NCBI GenBank assembly: GCA_026224805.1
Contig: JAMFRN010000005.1
Coordinates: forward strand, 1 to 32,701
Source: Nevskia soli
Lineage (GTDB): Bacteria > Pseudomonadota > Gammaproteobacteria > Nevskiales > Nevskiaceae
DNA: 32,701 bases
Reading direction: 5' to 3'
Shown here: positions 24,833 through 31,250 of the stretch, piece by piece
How the letters are laid out: every line of letters begins with the position of its first letter
Position numbering within the stretch: the first letter of the stretch is position 1
The notes under the pieces: model-generated
Told to the model about the DNA's origin: nothing
The model's input: only the letters and a program-made list of their open reading frames with translations
The model's database searches: none
Position numbers and translations under genes: made by a program

Positions 24833-25132
24833 CTATCGGATATGAACCGGGAAAAACAGGCTGACGCCCGGCGAAGGCTGCGGCGGGTAGTACACCGGCG
24901 GCGGCGCGTAGACCTCGGCGGGCTCGTAGTAGCCGTTGCCGCGCCAGTCACCCCGGTCATAACCGTGACGCCAATGCCCTCCGCGGTCACCGCCCCGTCC
25001 GCCGTGGCCGCGGTCGCGGGCCAGAGCCGGTGACATCACCATGCCGCCGAACATCGCGGCGAGCGTCAAGGCTACGCCGAACTTGACTGCCGTGGCGCGC
25101 AAATTGCCGCGCCGCTTGGTTGAGAGTGTCAT
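24833..25132 (-). CDS. Small secreted Gly/Arg/His-rich protein
   Basis: 99 residues from ATG 25132. Signal peptide with hydrophobic core VKFGVALTLAAMFGGMVM and cut after ALA. The mature part starts RDRGHGGRGGDRGGHWRHGYD and then is Tyr/Pro-rich (YYEPAEVYAPPPVYYPPQ), ending in PVHIR. This pattern is typical of small periplasmic or surface proteins of unknown function. It lies 75 bases downstream of the LTxxQ gene on the same strand and is probably in its transcript. A palindrome at 25162-25178 sits between them. The start is uncertain; ATG 25147 is an alternative. Confidence 0.65.
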   Translation of the reverse strand: MTLSTKRRGNLRATAVKFGVALTLAAMFGGMVMSPALARDRGHGGRGGDRGGHWRHGYDRGDWRGNGYYEPAEVYAPPPVYYPPQPSPGVSLFFPVHIR

Positions 25133-25207
25133 GTGTAATTCATCCATGTTTGGAGGGATTTCCCGGCGCAGCGCCGGGCTTCGCATCTCGGGACCAGGCA
25201 ATGCCGA

Positions 25208-25747
25208 TCAGCCGGCCTTGGCGGCCATGCGCTTTGCTGCCTTGCGGCCGCTGTCGCGGAAGATGCTATCGGCATTGGCCTTCTGCTCACTCGACATGCT
25301 GTCGTACAACGTGCCGAATACCGGCGCGAACTTCTGGATGCCGTCGGCGTGCGCCTGGGCGATCTGGCCGTAGGATTTGAGATCGTCGACGGCGGTCATG
25401 GTCTTCGCGCCGCCGCTTCTGGCCTCGATCAGCGTGGACATGGTGGCTTCATTGTCGCGCATCACCTGGGCTACCTTGCCCCATGAATCCTCCTGCGTCG
25501 CCGTGATGGCGAGCCGGGTGTGCAGATCCTTGATGCGCGCTTCGACCTTTGCGTCCATGCGAGCCGCGACTGCCGGGGTCCCAGAGGACGCCGGCGCGAT
25601 ATCCGCGGCCGCCAGGACCACGCGAATCTGCGGAGCCTGGCTGTCGGCCGCGGCCACCGGAATGACGGCGGCGATGGCGGCAAGGAAAGCCACGGCGGCG
25701 ATGGCACGCGCGGCGGGGAATGCGGACTGACGGAATATTCTTTGCAT
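25208..25747 (-). CDS. Spy/CpxP-like LTxxQ-motif periplasmic protein
   Basis: 179 residues. Signal peptide (hydrophobic AIAAVAFLAAIAAVIPV, cut near VAAA-D). The mature helical protein contains LHTRLAITATQEDSWGKVAQ and DNEATM, where LAITATQ is the LTxxQ motif, and a second degenerate copy (LYDSMSSEQKANAD). Members such as Spy and CpxP are periplasmic chaperones or stress sensors induced by envelope damage. ATG 25747 has GGAG 8 bases upstream. It is under the divergent Crp-type promoter at 25858-25900, with a leader of about 104 nt. Confidence 0.87.
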   Translation of the reverse strand: MQRIFRQSAFPAARAIAAVAFLAAIAAVIPVAAADSQAPQIRVVLAAADIAPASSGTPAVAARMDAKVEARIKDLHTRLAITATQEDSWGKVAQVMRDNEATMSTLIEARSGGAKTMTAVDDLKSYGQIAQAHADGIQKFAPVFGTLYDSMSSEQKANADSIFRDSGRKAAKRMAAKAG

Positions 25748-25857
25748 GATCTGGACTCCGGATTGGGGAACTGGGGATGCGCCTGCTGTGCGGCGCGACA
25801 GCTGTGGCTTCACGCAACAATCCGTTCGCTGGCACAGCCTGCCGAATCGACCGGCCC

Positions 25858-25900
25858 AACATAGGGGCTCGGGCAAAGGCGGTCAGTTCGCTATCGAACA
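25858..25900 (-). promoter_or_regulatory. Crp-type promoter of the LTxxQ gene (site 4)
   Basis: Dyad AGTTCG-CTAT-CGAACA (25885-25900), perfect over the inner 14 bp. On the minus strand the -10 is TATGTT (25858-25863), its 5' edge 29.5 bp from the centre. Inferred start about 25851. The spacer GCTATC is the same as in site 1. Confidence 0.65.
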
Positions 25901-25951
25901 TAGGCGCGGCGGTTGCGGCGGCCTCGGCTGCACCGGTCGCAGCGGCTGTTC

Positions 25952-25994
25952 GGTACGGAATCGCACAGAGCGGCCGCCCGCCGGCAGGTATATT
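25952..25994 (+). promoter_or_regulatory. Crp-type promoter of the small membrane gene at 26042 (site 5)
   Basis: GGTAC-GGAATC-GCACA (25952-25967) followed at the standard spacing by a near-perfect -10 TATATT (25989-25994). Inferred start about 26001, leader about 41 nt. It is divergent from site 4, with the two centres 67 bp apart. Located partly by the spacing rule. Confidence 0.55.
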
Positions 25995-26041
25995 CAGGCC
26001 GTCGCCGGAGCACCTTCGCTCCGCGCCAATGAGGTAAAGCC

Positions 26042-26308
26042 ATGCCTTTTCTGCTGGTGATCGTGGCACTGATCGCGCCGCGCGTGGTTCTGTTCATGCT
26101 GTGGTTCCTCACTACCTGGCCGCGCGGCATGTTTCACACCCTGCTGTGGCCGATCCTGGGCTTCATCCTGCTGCCTACGACGCTACTCTGCTACATGGTC
26201 GTGCAGCACTGGTTCGGCGGACACTGGACGCTGTGGCCGGTGGTCGCCATCGTCGTCGCCCTGCTGATCGACTTGTCCCCTACCGGTGGCCGCCGCTGGC
26301 AGCGCTGA
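26042..26308 (+). CDS. Small hydrophobic membrane protein (88 residues)
   Basis: Three hydrophobic stretches (about 3-22, 30-52 and 62-77) with motifs LLVIVALIAPRVVLFMLWF, TTWPRGMFHTLLWPILGF and LWPVVAIVVALLIDLSPTGG. I recall similar conserved hypothetical membrane proteins with PR-LLW-F..FHT-LWP in several phyla; function unknown. GAGG (26030-26033) is 8 bases upstream of the ATG. It has its own Crp-type promoter (25952-25994) and sits just before the second crp-like gene. Confidence 0.75.
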   Translation: MPFLLVIVALIAPRVVLFMLWFLTTWPRGMFHTLLWPILGFILLPTTLLCYMVVQHWFGGHWTLWPVVAIVVALLIDLSPTGGRRWQR

Positions 26309-26381
26309 CGCAGCGCCGCAACAGCATACCCATGATGTATCCGGCAGCGCACGCCGGCAGCCTGAATTCCACTGGCGGCAA

Positions 26382-26424
26382 TGTACGCAAGCGTACGGAT
26401 GAAAGACAGGATTTACTGTATAAA
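26382..26424 (+). promoter_or_regulatory. Crp-type promoter of crp-like gene 2 (site 6)
   Basis: Dyad TGTACG-CAAG-CGTACG (26382-26397) and a strong -10 TATAAA (26419-26424), 5' edge 29.5 bp from the dyad centre. Inferred start about 26431, only 11 nt before the GTG at 26442. Implies autoregulation. Confidence 0.75.
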
Positions 26425-26441
26425 TCAGGGTTGGCAGGGTC

Positions 26442-27218
26442 GTGTCCCTCGCCGTCATCGTCGTATCGCACCTGCCGTTGCCGCTCAAGGATCACCTCAT
26501 TCTCCCCGCTCACCAACCCCAGCAAAACCGTCTTCTGGCCGTCCTGCCGGAGGCGGAGCGCGGGCGCCTGTTTCCTCACCTGGAACAGGTACCGATGAAG
26601 CTCGGCCATGTGCTGTACGAGCCCGGTGTCGCCTTGCAGCACGTCTACTTCCCGGCCGACAGCATCGTCTCCCTCCTCTATGTGATGGAAAACGGCGCCT
26701 CGGCCGAAATCGCGGTGGTAGGCAAGGAAGGCATCGTCGGCATCTCCCTGTTCATGGGCGGCGAAACCACGCCGAGCCGTGCGGTGGTGCAAAGCGCCGG
26801 CTACGCCTACCGGCTGCCGGCGCCCCTGTTGAAGGAGGAATTCGGCCGCTCCGGCGCCGTGCAGCATCTGCTGCTGCGTTATACCCAGGCCCTGCTGACG
26901 CAGATGGCGCAGACGGCGGTGTGCAACCGGCATCATTCGGTCGAGCAGCAGCTGTGCCGCTGGCTGCTGCTCAGCCTCGATCGCCTGTCCGACAACAACC
27001 TGACCATGACCCAGGAACTGATCGCCAACATGCTCGGCGTGCGCCGCGAAGGGGTCACCGAAGCAGCGGGCAAGCTGCAGACGGCGGGCCTGATCAGCTA
27101 CAGCCGCGGCAAGATCATCGTGCTGGACCGCCCACGGCTGGAGAAAAAGGCCTGCGAATGCTATGCCGTGGTCAAGACCGAATTCGACCGCCTGCTGCCC
27201 GACATCATGGCGAACTAA
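26442..27218 (+). CDS. Crp/Fnr-family regulator (paralogue 2)
   Basis: 258 residues from GTG 26442 (AGGG 2 bases upstream). The start is uncertain because residues 1-25 have no counterpart in paralogue 1; the shared core begins at QNRLLAVLP. cNMP-like barrel with HVYFPADSIVSLL and cassette GISLFMGGETTPSRAVV, then HTH TQELIANMLGVRREGVTEAAGKLQ. The recognition helix RREGVTEAAG is identical to that of paralogue 1, so both should read the same operator. The C-terminus has CECYAVV. The promoter carries a strong copy of the proposed operator (26382-26397), pointing to autoregulation. Confidence 0.92.
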   Translation: MSLAVIVVSHLPLPLKDHLILPAHQPQQNRLLAVLPEAERGRLFPHLEQVPMKLGHVLYEPGVALQHVYFPADSIVSLLYVMENGASAEIAVVGKEGIVGISLFMGGETTPSRAVVQSAGYAYRLPAPLLKEEFGRSGAVQHLLLRYTQALLTQMAQTAVCNRHHSVEQQLCRWLLLSLDRLSDNNLTMTQELIANMLGVRREGVTEAAGKLQTAGLISYSRGKIIVLDRPRLEKKACECYAVVKTEFDRLLPDIMAN

Positions 27219-27306
27219 GTCCCGCACAAAAACCGACCCCGCACCTCACGGAATCCCCGCGGCACGCAGCACCGAATCGCCGCCAATGCAGCCAGTATTC
27301 GAACTA

Positions 27307-27349
27307 TGCGCGTTAACGCACTGAAAACCCGGCGGTAATCGCATACGCT
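27307..27349 (+). promoter_or_regulatory. Crp-type promoter of crp-like gene 3 (site 7, weaker)
   Basis: TGCGC-GTTAAC-GCACT (27307-27322) contains the perfect palindrome GCGTTAACGC (27310-27319). A -10-like TACGCT (27344-27349) has its 5' edge 29.5 bp from the centre; it keeps only TA...T. Inferred start about 27356, leader about 67 nt with a small hairpin GCACG-GTTCC-CGTGC. Confidence 0.45.
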
Positions 27350-27422
27350 CCGCCATCTGAGTCGCCCCTGGCACGGTTCCCGTGCAGCCGGCTTGGCTCC
27401 TACGCCACGGCGGGAGGGTTGT

Positions 27423-28130
27423 ATGTCTCACGCAACTCCGCGGCCGGTGGTCAATCGACTGCTTGAGGTTTTGCCGCGCTCCATCCGGCAAAGAATGCTG
27501 CAGCGCTGCGAGCCGGTCGAACTCGACTTCGGCGTGGTTCTCAGCGAAGCCGGCGACCCCATCCGCCATGTCTACTTCCCCACCGGCGGCTTCATTTCCC
27601 TGATTGCCGCACTGCAGGACCAGGCCTCCCTGGAAGTCGGCCTGATCGGCAACGAAGGCATGCTCGGGGTGTCGCTGGTGCTGGGGGTCGATACCTCGCC
27701 GATGCGGGCCCTGGTGCAGGGATCAGGCAGCGCACTGCGCATGCCAGCGGCGATCTTCCGCGGCGAACTGGAGCGCAGCCCGGTGCTGCGACGCAACCTC
27801 GACCGCTACGTCTATGTGCTGCTGGCCCAGCTCGCACAAACCGCCGCCTGCACCTGCTTCCATGTCCTGGAAGCGCGCCTGGCGCGCTGGCTGCTGATGA
27901 CCCACGATCGCGCCCACGCCGACCATTTCTTCCTCACCCATGCCCTGCTTTCGAACATGCTGGGGGTGCGCCGCAGCGGCGTCACCCGTGCCGCCGGCGA
28001 GCTGCAGCGCAGGAAACTGATCCACTACAGCCGCGGCGATGTCACCGTGCTCGATCGCAAGGGCCTGGAAAAGGCGTCGTGCGAATGCTACGCGGCAGTG
28101 ATCGCGGATTACGATCGGCTGCTCAACTGA
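27423..28130 (+). CDS. Crp/Fnr-family regulator (paralogue 3)
   Basis: 235 residues from ATG 27423 (GGGAGGG 4 bases upstream). Barrel with HVYFPTGGFISLIAAL and cassette GMLGVSLVLGVDTSPMRALV, HTH THALLSNMLGVRRSGVTRAAGELQ, C-terminus CECYAAV. The recognition helix differs from the other two paralogues at RRSGVTRAAG (Ser for Glu, Arg for Glu), so its operator preference may be altered. This matches the deviating site upstream of its own gene. It ends 98 bases before the Crp-type site of the small RNA. Confidence 0.92.
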   Translation: MSHATPRPVVNRLLEVLPRSIRQRMLQRCEPVELDFGVVLSEAGDPIRHVYFPTGGFISLIAALQDQASLEVGLIGNEGMLGVSLVLGVDTSPMRALVQGSGSALRMPAAIFRGELERSPVLRRNLDRYVYVLLAQLAQTAACTCFHVLEARLARWLLMTHDRAHADHFFLTHALLSNMLGVRRSGVTRAAGELQRRKLIHYSRGDVTVLDRKGLEKASCECYAAVIADYDRLLN

Positions 28131-28227
28131 GTTGCCCGGCCGCTGCGCCTGGCATCCTGCGCCGACGGCCGGCAATGTACGGCCGGTTCGGCACTTGGCC
28201 CAGCGATCGGGCGAATCGCTTTGTCTG

Positions 28228-28270
28228 TGTGCTCTATCGCACAGATTTCGGGCGCCGCCGCGCGCAATAT
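28228..28270 (+). promoter_or_regulatory. Crp-type promoter of the candidate small RNA (site 8)
   Basis: Dyad TGTGC-TCTATC-GCACA (28228-28243), perfect 5-bp half-sites. -10-like CAATAT (28265-28270) with its 5' edge 29.5 bp from the centre; inferred start about 28277. No open frame with a ribosome site follows before the terminator at 28373. Confidence 0.65.
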
Positions 28271-28276
28271 CGCGGC

Positions 28277-28409
28277 TGCATCGACAAGAACTCTGATCCG
28301 CGCATTTCTCCCCCCAAGAGACTTTGGTCTTTATCCCCTTTGGGCCAAAGCTCGGCGCGGATTCGACACTCGCCCGTCCGTAGGTGATCTCCGCGGACGG
28401 GTTCTTTTT
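28277..28409 (+). ncRNA. Candidate small regulatory RNA with C-rich loops
   Basis: About 133 nt between a Crp-type promoter and an intrinsic terminator, without a plausible gene. Folding by eye: an 8-bp closing stem ATCCGCGC (28296-28303) / GCGCGGAT (28355-28362). Inside it is a small hairpin TCTC-CCCCCAA-GAGA (28307-28321) showing a C-rich loop and a hairpin CTTTGG (28322-28327) / CCAAAG (28345-28350) whose loop contains CCCC (28335-28338). Then comes the terminator stem. C4-C6 loops are how sX13-type RNAs of Xanthomonas (from memory) bind G-rich ribosome sites. UCCCCC (28309-28314) could pair with GGGGGA in the ribosome site of the gene at 28597 and of the gene at 15896. Confidence 0.65.
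28373..28409 (+). terminator. Intrinsic terminator of the small RNA
   Basis: Stem CCCGTCCG (28373-28380) / CGGACGGG (28394-28401), 13-nt loop, then TTCTTTTT (28402-28409). It is 243 bases after the crp-like gene 3 stop, too far to be simply that gene's terminator. Confidence 0.92.
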
Positions 28410-28481
28410 GTCCATCGCTCCGGCTTCCACGGTCCGCGCTCACCACCCCAGGCAGTCACCATTCGGCGAGACCGGACTGTT

Positions 28482-28524
28482 TGTGCGGCAGCGAACCGAC
28501 CAGCCAGCCGCCGCCGCCTATCTT
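28482..28524 (+). promoter_or_regulatory. Crp-type promoter of the gene at 28597 (site 9)
   Basis: TGTGC-GGCAGC-GAACC (28482-28497) and -10 TATCTT (28519-28524), 5' edge exactly 29.5 bp from the dyad centre. Inferred start about 28531, leader about 66 nt. Confidence 0.55.
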
Positions 28525-28596
28525 CACCACGTTCGCACGGCCGGGTAATCCCGGCGGCGGTTTGAAGAGGCGTCCTTGCACAGGGGGAATCACAGC

Positions 28597-28950
28597 ATGA
28601 TCCGTCACCACGTCACCCAGGACCTTCTTTCCGCAGAAGCGGCGCCCATGTACTTCGGGTCGGGCATGACTGCGATACCACATGCGGCGCCGCTTCCAGG
28701 CCGTGCGGAAACCCAGGGCAGCAGCCACTACGGCACGACAGCAACACACCCATTCGCATTTTATGCGGCGCCGTTGTCGACGCTGGTGCTGCTGGTGGTA
28801 TCGATCGTCGCCCTGTCGGCACTGCTGAAACTGCATCGGGAAACAGTCGGTCTTCGCCGCATCCGCGATAGATATCGCGCGTTCGTCGGCAGCACCCTGA
28901 TCCCGATCCCGCTGCCGGTGAACTTGAAAGTGCGCAAGCGGCCGCGCTGA
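28597..28950 (+). CDS. Small single-TM protein of unknown function
   Basis: 117 residues. The hydrophilic N-terminus (about 1-50, His-rich: MIRHHVTQ, then HYGTTATHPFAF) is followed by one TM helix (about 58-76, LSTLVLLVVSIVALSALL) and a basic tail (RRIRDRYRAF, ending KVRKRPR). No family is recognised. AGGGGGAA (28582-28589) precedes the ATG at 28597 and is a plausible target for the C-rich loops of the neighbouring RNA. It has its own Crp-type promoter at 28482-28524. Confidence 0.6.
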   Translation: MIRHHVTQDLLSAEAAPMYFGSGMTAIPHAAPLPGRAETQGSSHYGTTATHPFAFYAAPLSTLVLLVVSIVALSALLKLHRETVGLRRIRDRYRAFVGSTLIPIPLPVNLKVRKRPR

Positions 28951-29289
28951 GCGGATCGGAACGGCGCACATCTCCGGCGCCGCCATTCCCGTCTGCCTCC
29001 CTCGACGGCAAATCGCTTCCTATGCAAGCGGCAACTTGTACTGCGGCAGGAAATTGCCGACCCGCCTGCCGGCCTTTTCGCCGCTGACGGCATACCGTCC
29101 CTGCACCAGGCCGATCAATTTTTTGCGTCCGCTGCCGCACAGACCATGGGGGCAGTATCGCCGACGATACCGCGTGTGTTCACAGAACTCGGGGCGGCAT
29201 GTTCACATGAAGACCAGAACGAACCAGCGAAAATCCCGGCCGGGAGTCGCCGGCTGCGCGACAGATATCCACCTGCCGGCAGCCATCGC
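28951..29289. other. Intergenic region with a 16-bp dyad
   Basis: No gene is recognised with confidence. A perfect dyad GTATCG-CCGA-CGATAC lies at 29155-29170, with the same 16-bp geometry as the Crp-type sites but different half-sites and no -10 at the expected position. GTTC-ACA-GAAC also occurs nearby (29182-29192). It may be a binding site for another regulator. Confidence 0.35.
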
Positions 29290-29367
29290 ATGATCATCGG
29301 TTCGTTACAGCATGCCCATGCCGCGACGATCACCGGCAGTGGCGGCGTGAAAACCTACATTGACGAT

Positions 29368-29580
29368 ATGAACCTGATCGGCACCGTCCTGCGCAGTTCG
29401 CCGCAATCCTTCTCCTGGTGGACTGTCGTACTCCTGGTTCTGATCCTGCTGGCATGGTGCGCGGCGCTGACCGCAGCATGGATCTATTTGATGCGCCGCA
29501 TCGGTAGATCGGCAAATCCCGGCGGCGAGTCCATTAGCACTCGACGCGATCGCCCGCTTCTTATAGCCGATGCGCCTTAG
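29368..29580 (+). CDS. Putative small single-TM protein
   Basis: 70 residues from ATG 29368; the frame also allows ATG 29290 or GTG 29347, and no start has a clear ribosome site. One strong TM (about 17-38, WWTVVLLVLILLAWCAALTAAW) then a basic segment YLMRRIGRSANPGG. The hydrophobic helix followed by positive residues looks like a real membrane peptide, and it sits in a cluster rich in such genes. No family is recognised and there is no other support. Confidence 0.4.
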   Translation: MNLIGTVLRSSPQSFSWWTVVLLVLILLAWCAALTAAWIYLMRRIGRSANPGGESISTRRDRPLLIADAP

Positions 29581-29739
29581 ACTGCTGCGAAGAAAAGCCT
29601 GGCGCAGTGAGACCGCACGCCGCTCCGTGTCCTCATCCCTGTGAGGTAGGCAGGGCACCCTCTTCCGATTCGACAATGCAGCCCGGCGACACGCGGCATC
29701 AGCCGCAGTGCGCATGCTTTGCTGGAGGAGCGGAATCCG

Positions 29740-31107
29740 ATGCATCGAGCGATATTCTTCACTGCCGTGGCGCTCGCCCTGGCGGCCGCGGCACCGGCAT
29801 CGGCCCGCGCGCCAGCCGCGCTGGCGGCGCAACTGGACGGCCCGAAGTACACCTGCATGGGCGCCGAGCGCGCGGGTAGCACCGACGGGGTTGCCGCCTA
29901 TAGCGGCAAGTTTCTGGGCACCTGGCCGGCCCTGAAGGCGCCGCAGGGCTACGATCCCGGCCCGTACGCTGGGGAAAAACCGCTGTTCACCATCACCGCG
30001 CAGAACATGGCACAGTACGCCGGGCAGCTCGGCGAAGGCCAGAAGGCGCTACTGCAAAAATATCCGCAATCGTTCCGCATGCCGGTCTATCCCAGCCACC
30101 GCGACTTCCGCTACGCCGACCGGGTCTGCGCCACGGTGAAGGACAACGTCCTCAACGCCGAGCTGCGCGCCGACGGCCTGTCCACCACGCAGGCGCTGGG
30201 CGGCATCCCCTTCCCATTCCCGCAGAGCGGCCTCGAGGCCATCTACAACATCGAGCGCGGCGCCGCCGAGTGGACCGACTCGGTGGTCTACGACATCGCC
30301 GACGTCTACCCCGGCGGCTCGACCGCCTGGGGCCGGACCCGCCTCAAGGTCCTGGTGCCGTCCAACGACCCGCGCCTGGCCGCGCCGATGAAAACGCCGG
30401 CCCAGGCCATTGCCGCCTATTTCTATCACGAACAGATGCTGCCGCAGCGCGACAAGGGCACCATCAGCGTCGGCAACACCAACAACGACTACAAGGACAG
30501 CCAGATCACCGCCTGGGTCTACAACCCCGGTCTGCGCCGCGCCAAGCAAGCCATGGACGTGGGCTCGGACTACCCGGTACCGCCGGGCGGCATGCACACC
30601 GTGGACGACGAGTCCCTGTTCGGCGGCACGCCCCAGCACTTCACCTGGAAGCTGCTGGGCAAGAAAGAGATCTATGTGCCCTACGACAATTTCCGCATCA
30701 ACGACCCCGCGCTGAAATACAGCGAGCTGGTCAGGCCGGATACCCTCAACCCCGACGAGCAGCGCTATGAGCTCCACCGCGTCTGGATCGTGGAGGGAGA
30801 CTTGCGGCCGGGCGAGCGCCACGTCTACAGCAAGCGCGTGCTCTACATCGACGAGGACAGCTGGGCGGCCCTGTGGAGCGACGGCTACGACACGCGCGGC
30901 CAGCTATGGCGCACCAGCTTCGCCGACTACTTCTACTCCCCCGCCTCGCAGGCCTTCGAGCGCGGCGTCATCGTCTACCACGACCTCAGCAGCGGCGCCT
31001 ACGAGGCCGAATACCTGGTCAACGAATCGAGGGACTGGTGGCGCTTCAACGATCCCGGCTACACGCCGATGATGTTCGGGCCCAGCGCGCTGTCCAACGG
31101 CCACTAG
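29740..31107 (+). CDS. DUF1329 family periplasmic/outer-membrane protein
   Basis: 455 residues. Signal peptide MHRAIFFTAVALALAAAAPASA. The mature protein has the DUF1329 (PF07044) features: GEKPLFTITAQNMAQYAGQLGEGQKALLQKYP near the N-terminus (split here into its motifs GEKP, ITAQN and LGEGQKALL), later GGIPFPFPQSGLEAI, and YPVPPGGMHTVDDESLF. The C-terminus has DEDSWAALWSDGYDTRGQLWR. DUF1329 proteins have a LolB-like fold and often accompany outer-membrane DUF1302 proteins in bacteria using hydrophobic substrates. The partner is not in this window. GGAGGAG (29724-29730) lies 9 bases before the ATG. No Crp-type site was found upstream. Confidence 0.9.
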   Translation: MHRAIFFTAVALALAAAAPASARAPAALAAQLDGPKYTCMGAERAGSTDGVAAYSGKFLGTWPALKAPQGYDPGPYAGEKPLFTITAQNMAQYAGQLGEGQKALLQKYPQSFRMPVYPSHRDFRYADRVCATVKDNVLNAELRADGLSTTQALGGIPFPFPQSGLEAIYNIERGAAEWTDSVVYDIADVYPGGSTAWGRTRLKVLVPSNDPRLAAPMKTPAQAIAAYFYHEQMLPQRDKGTISVGNTNNDYKDSQITAWVYNPGLRRAKQAMDVGSDYPVPPGGMHTVDDESLFGGTPQHFTWKLLGKKEIYVPYDNFRINDPALKYSELVRPDTLNPDEQRYELHRVWIVEGDLRPGERHVYSKRVLYIDEDSWAALWSDGYDTRGQLWRTSFADYFYSPASQAFERGVIVYHDLSSGAYEAEYLVNESRDWWRFNDPGYTPMMFGPSALSNGH

Positions 31108-31126
31108 AACTCATCTCACCAATGTC

Positions 31127-31196
31127 CCCTCTCCCTGCGAAGCGGGGAGAGGGCCAGGGCCAGGGGTACCGGCGAAGCCGGCTCACGCGCAGCGTG
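31127..31196. repeat. Cluster of three small hairpins between convergent genes
   Basis: CCCTCTCCC / GGGAGAGGG (31127-31153), then CCGGC-GAA-GCCGG (31169-31181), then CACGC-GCA-GCGTG (31184-31196). They lie just after the DUF1329 gene, with the convergent flavin-reductase gene ending at 31251, so they may serve as a two-way terminator. The three-nucleotide loops resemble the palindromes at 12573 and 25162, suggesting a dispersed REP-like element. Confidence 0.55.
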
Positions 31197-31250
31197 TCCG
31201 GTCGCACCGCTAAGCCCGGCCGCTCTGCATCTCCGGACCCGCCGCCCGCC

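Noticed and set aside
28131-28227. Terminator at 28373 as simply the terminator of crp-like gene 3
   Set aside because: It lies 243 bases after the stop, with a separate dyad and -10 in between and a structured RNA directly in front, so an independent transcript explains it better. Read-through from the gene is still possible.
29299-29314. GGTTC-GTTACA-GCATG as a tenth Crp-type site
   Set aside because: Weak half-sites, spacer not of the G....C type and no -10 at the expected position.
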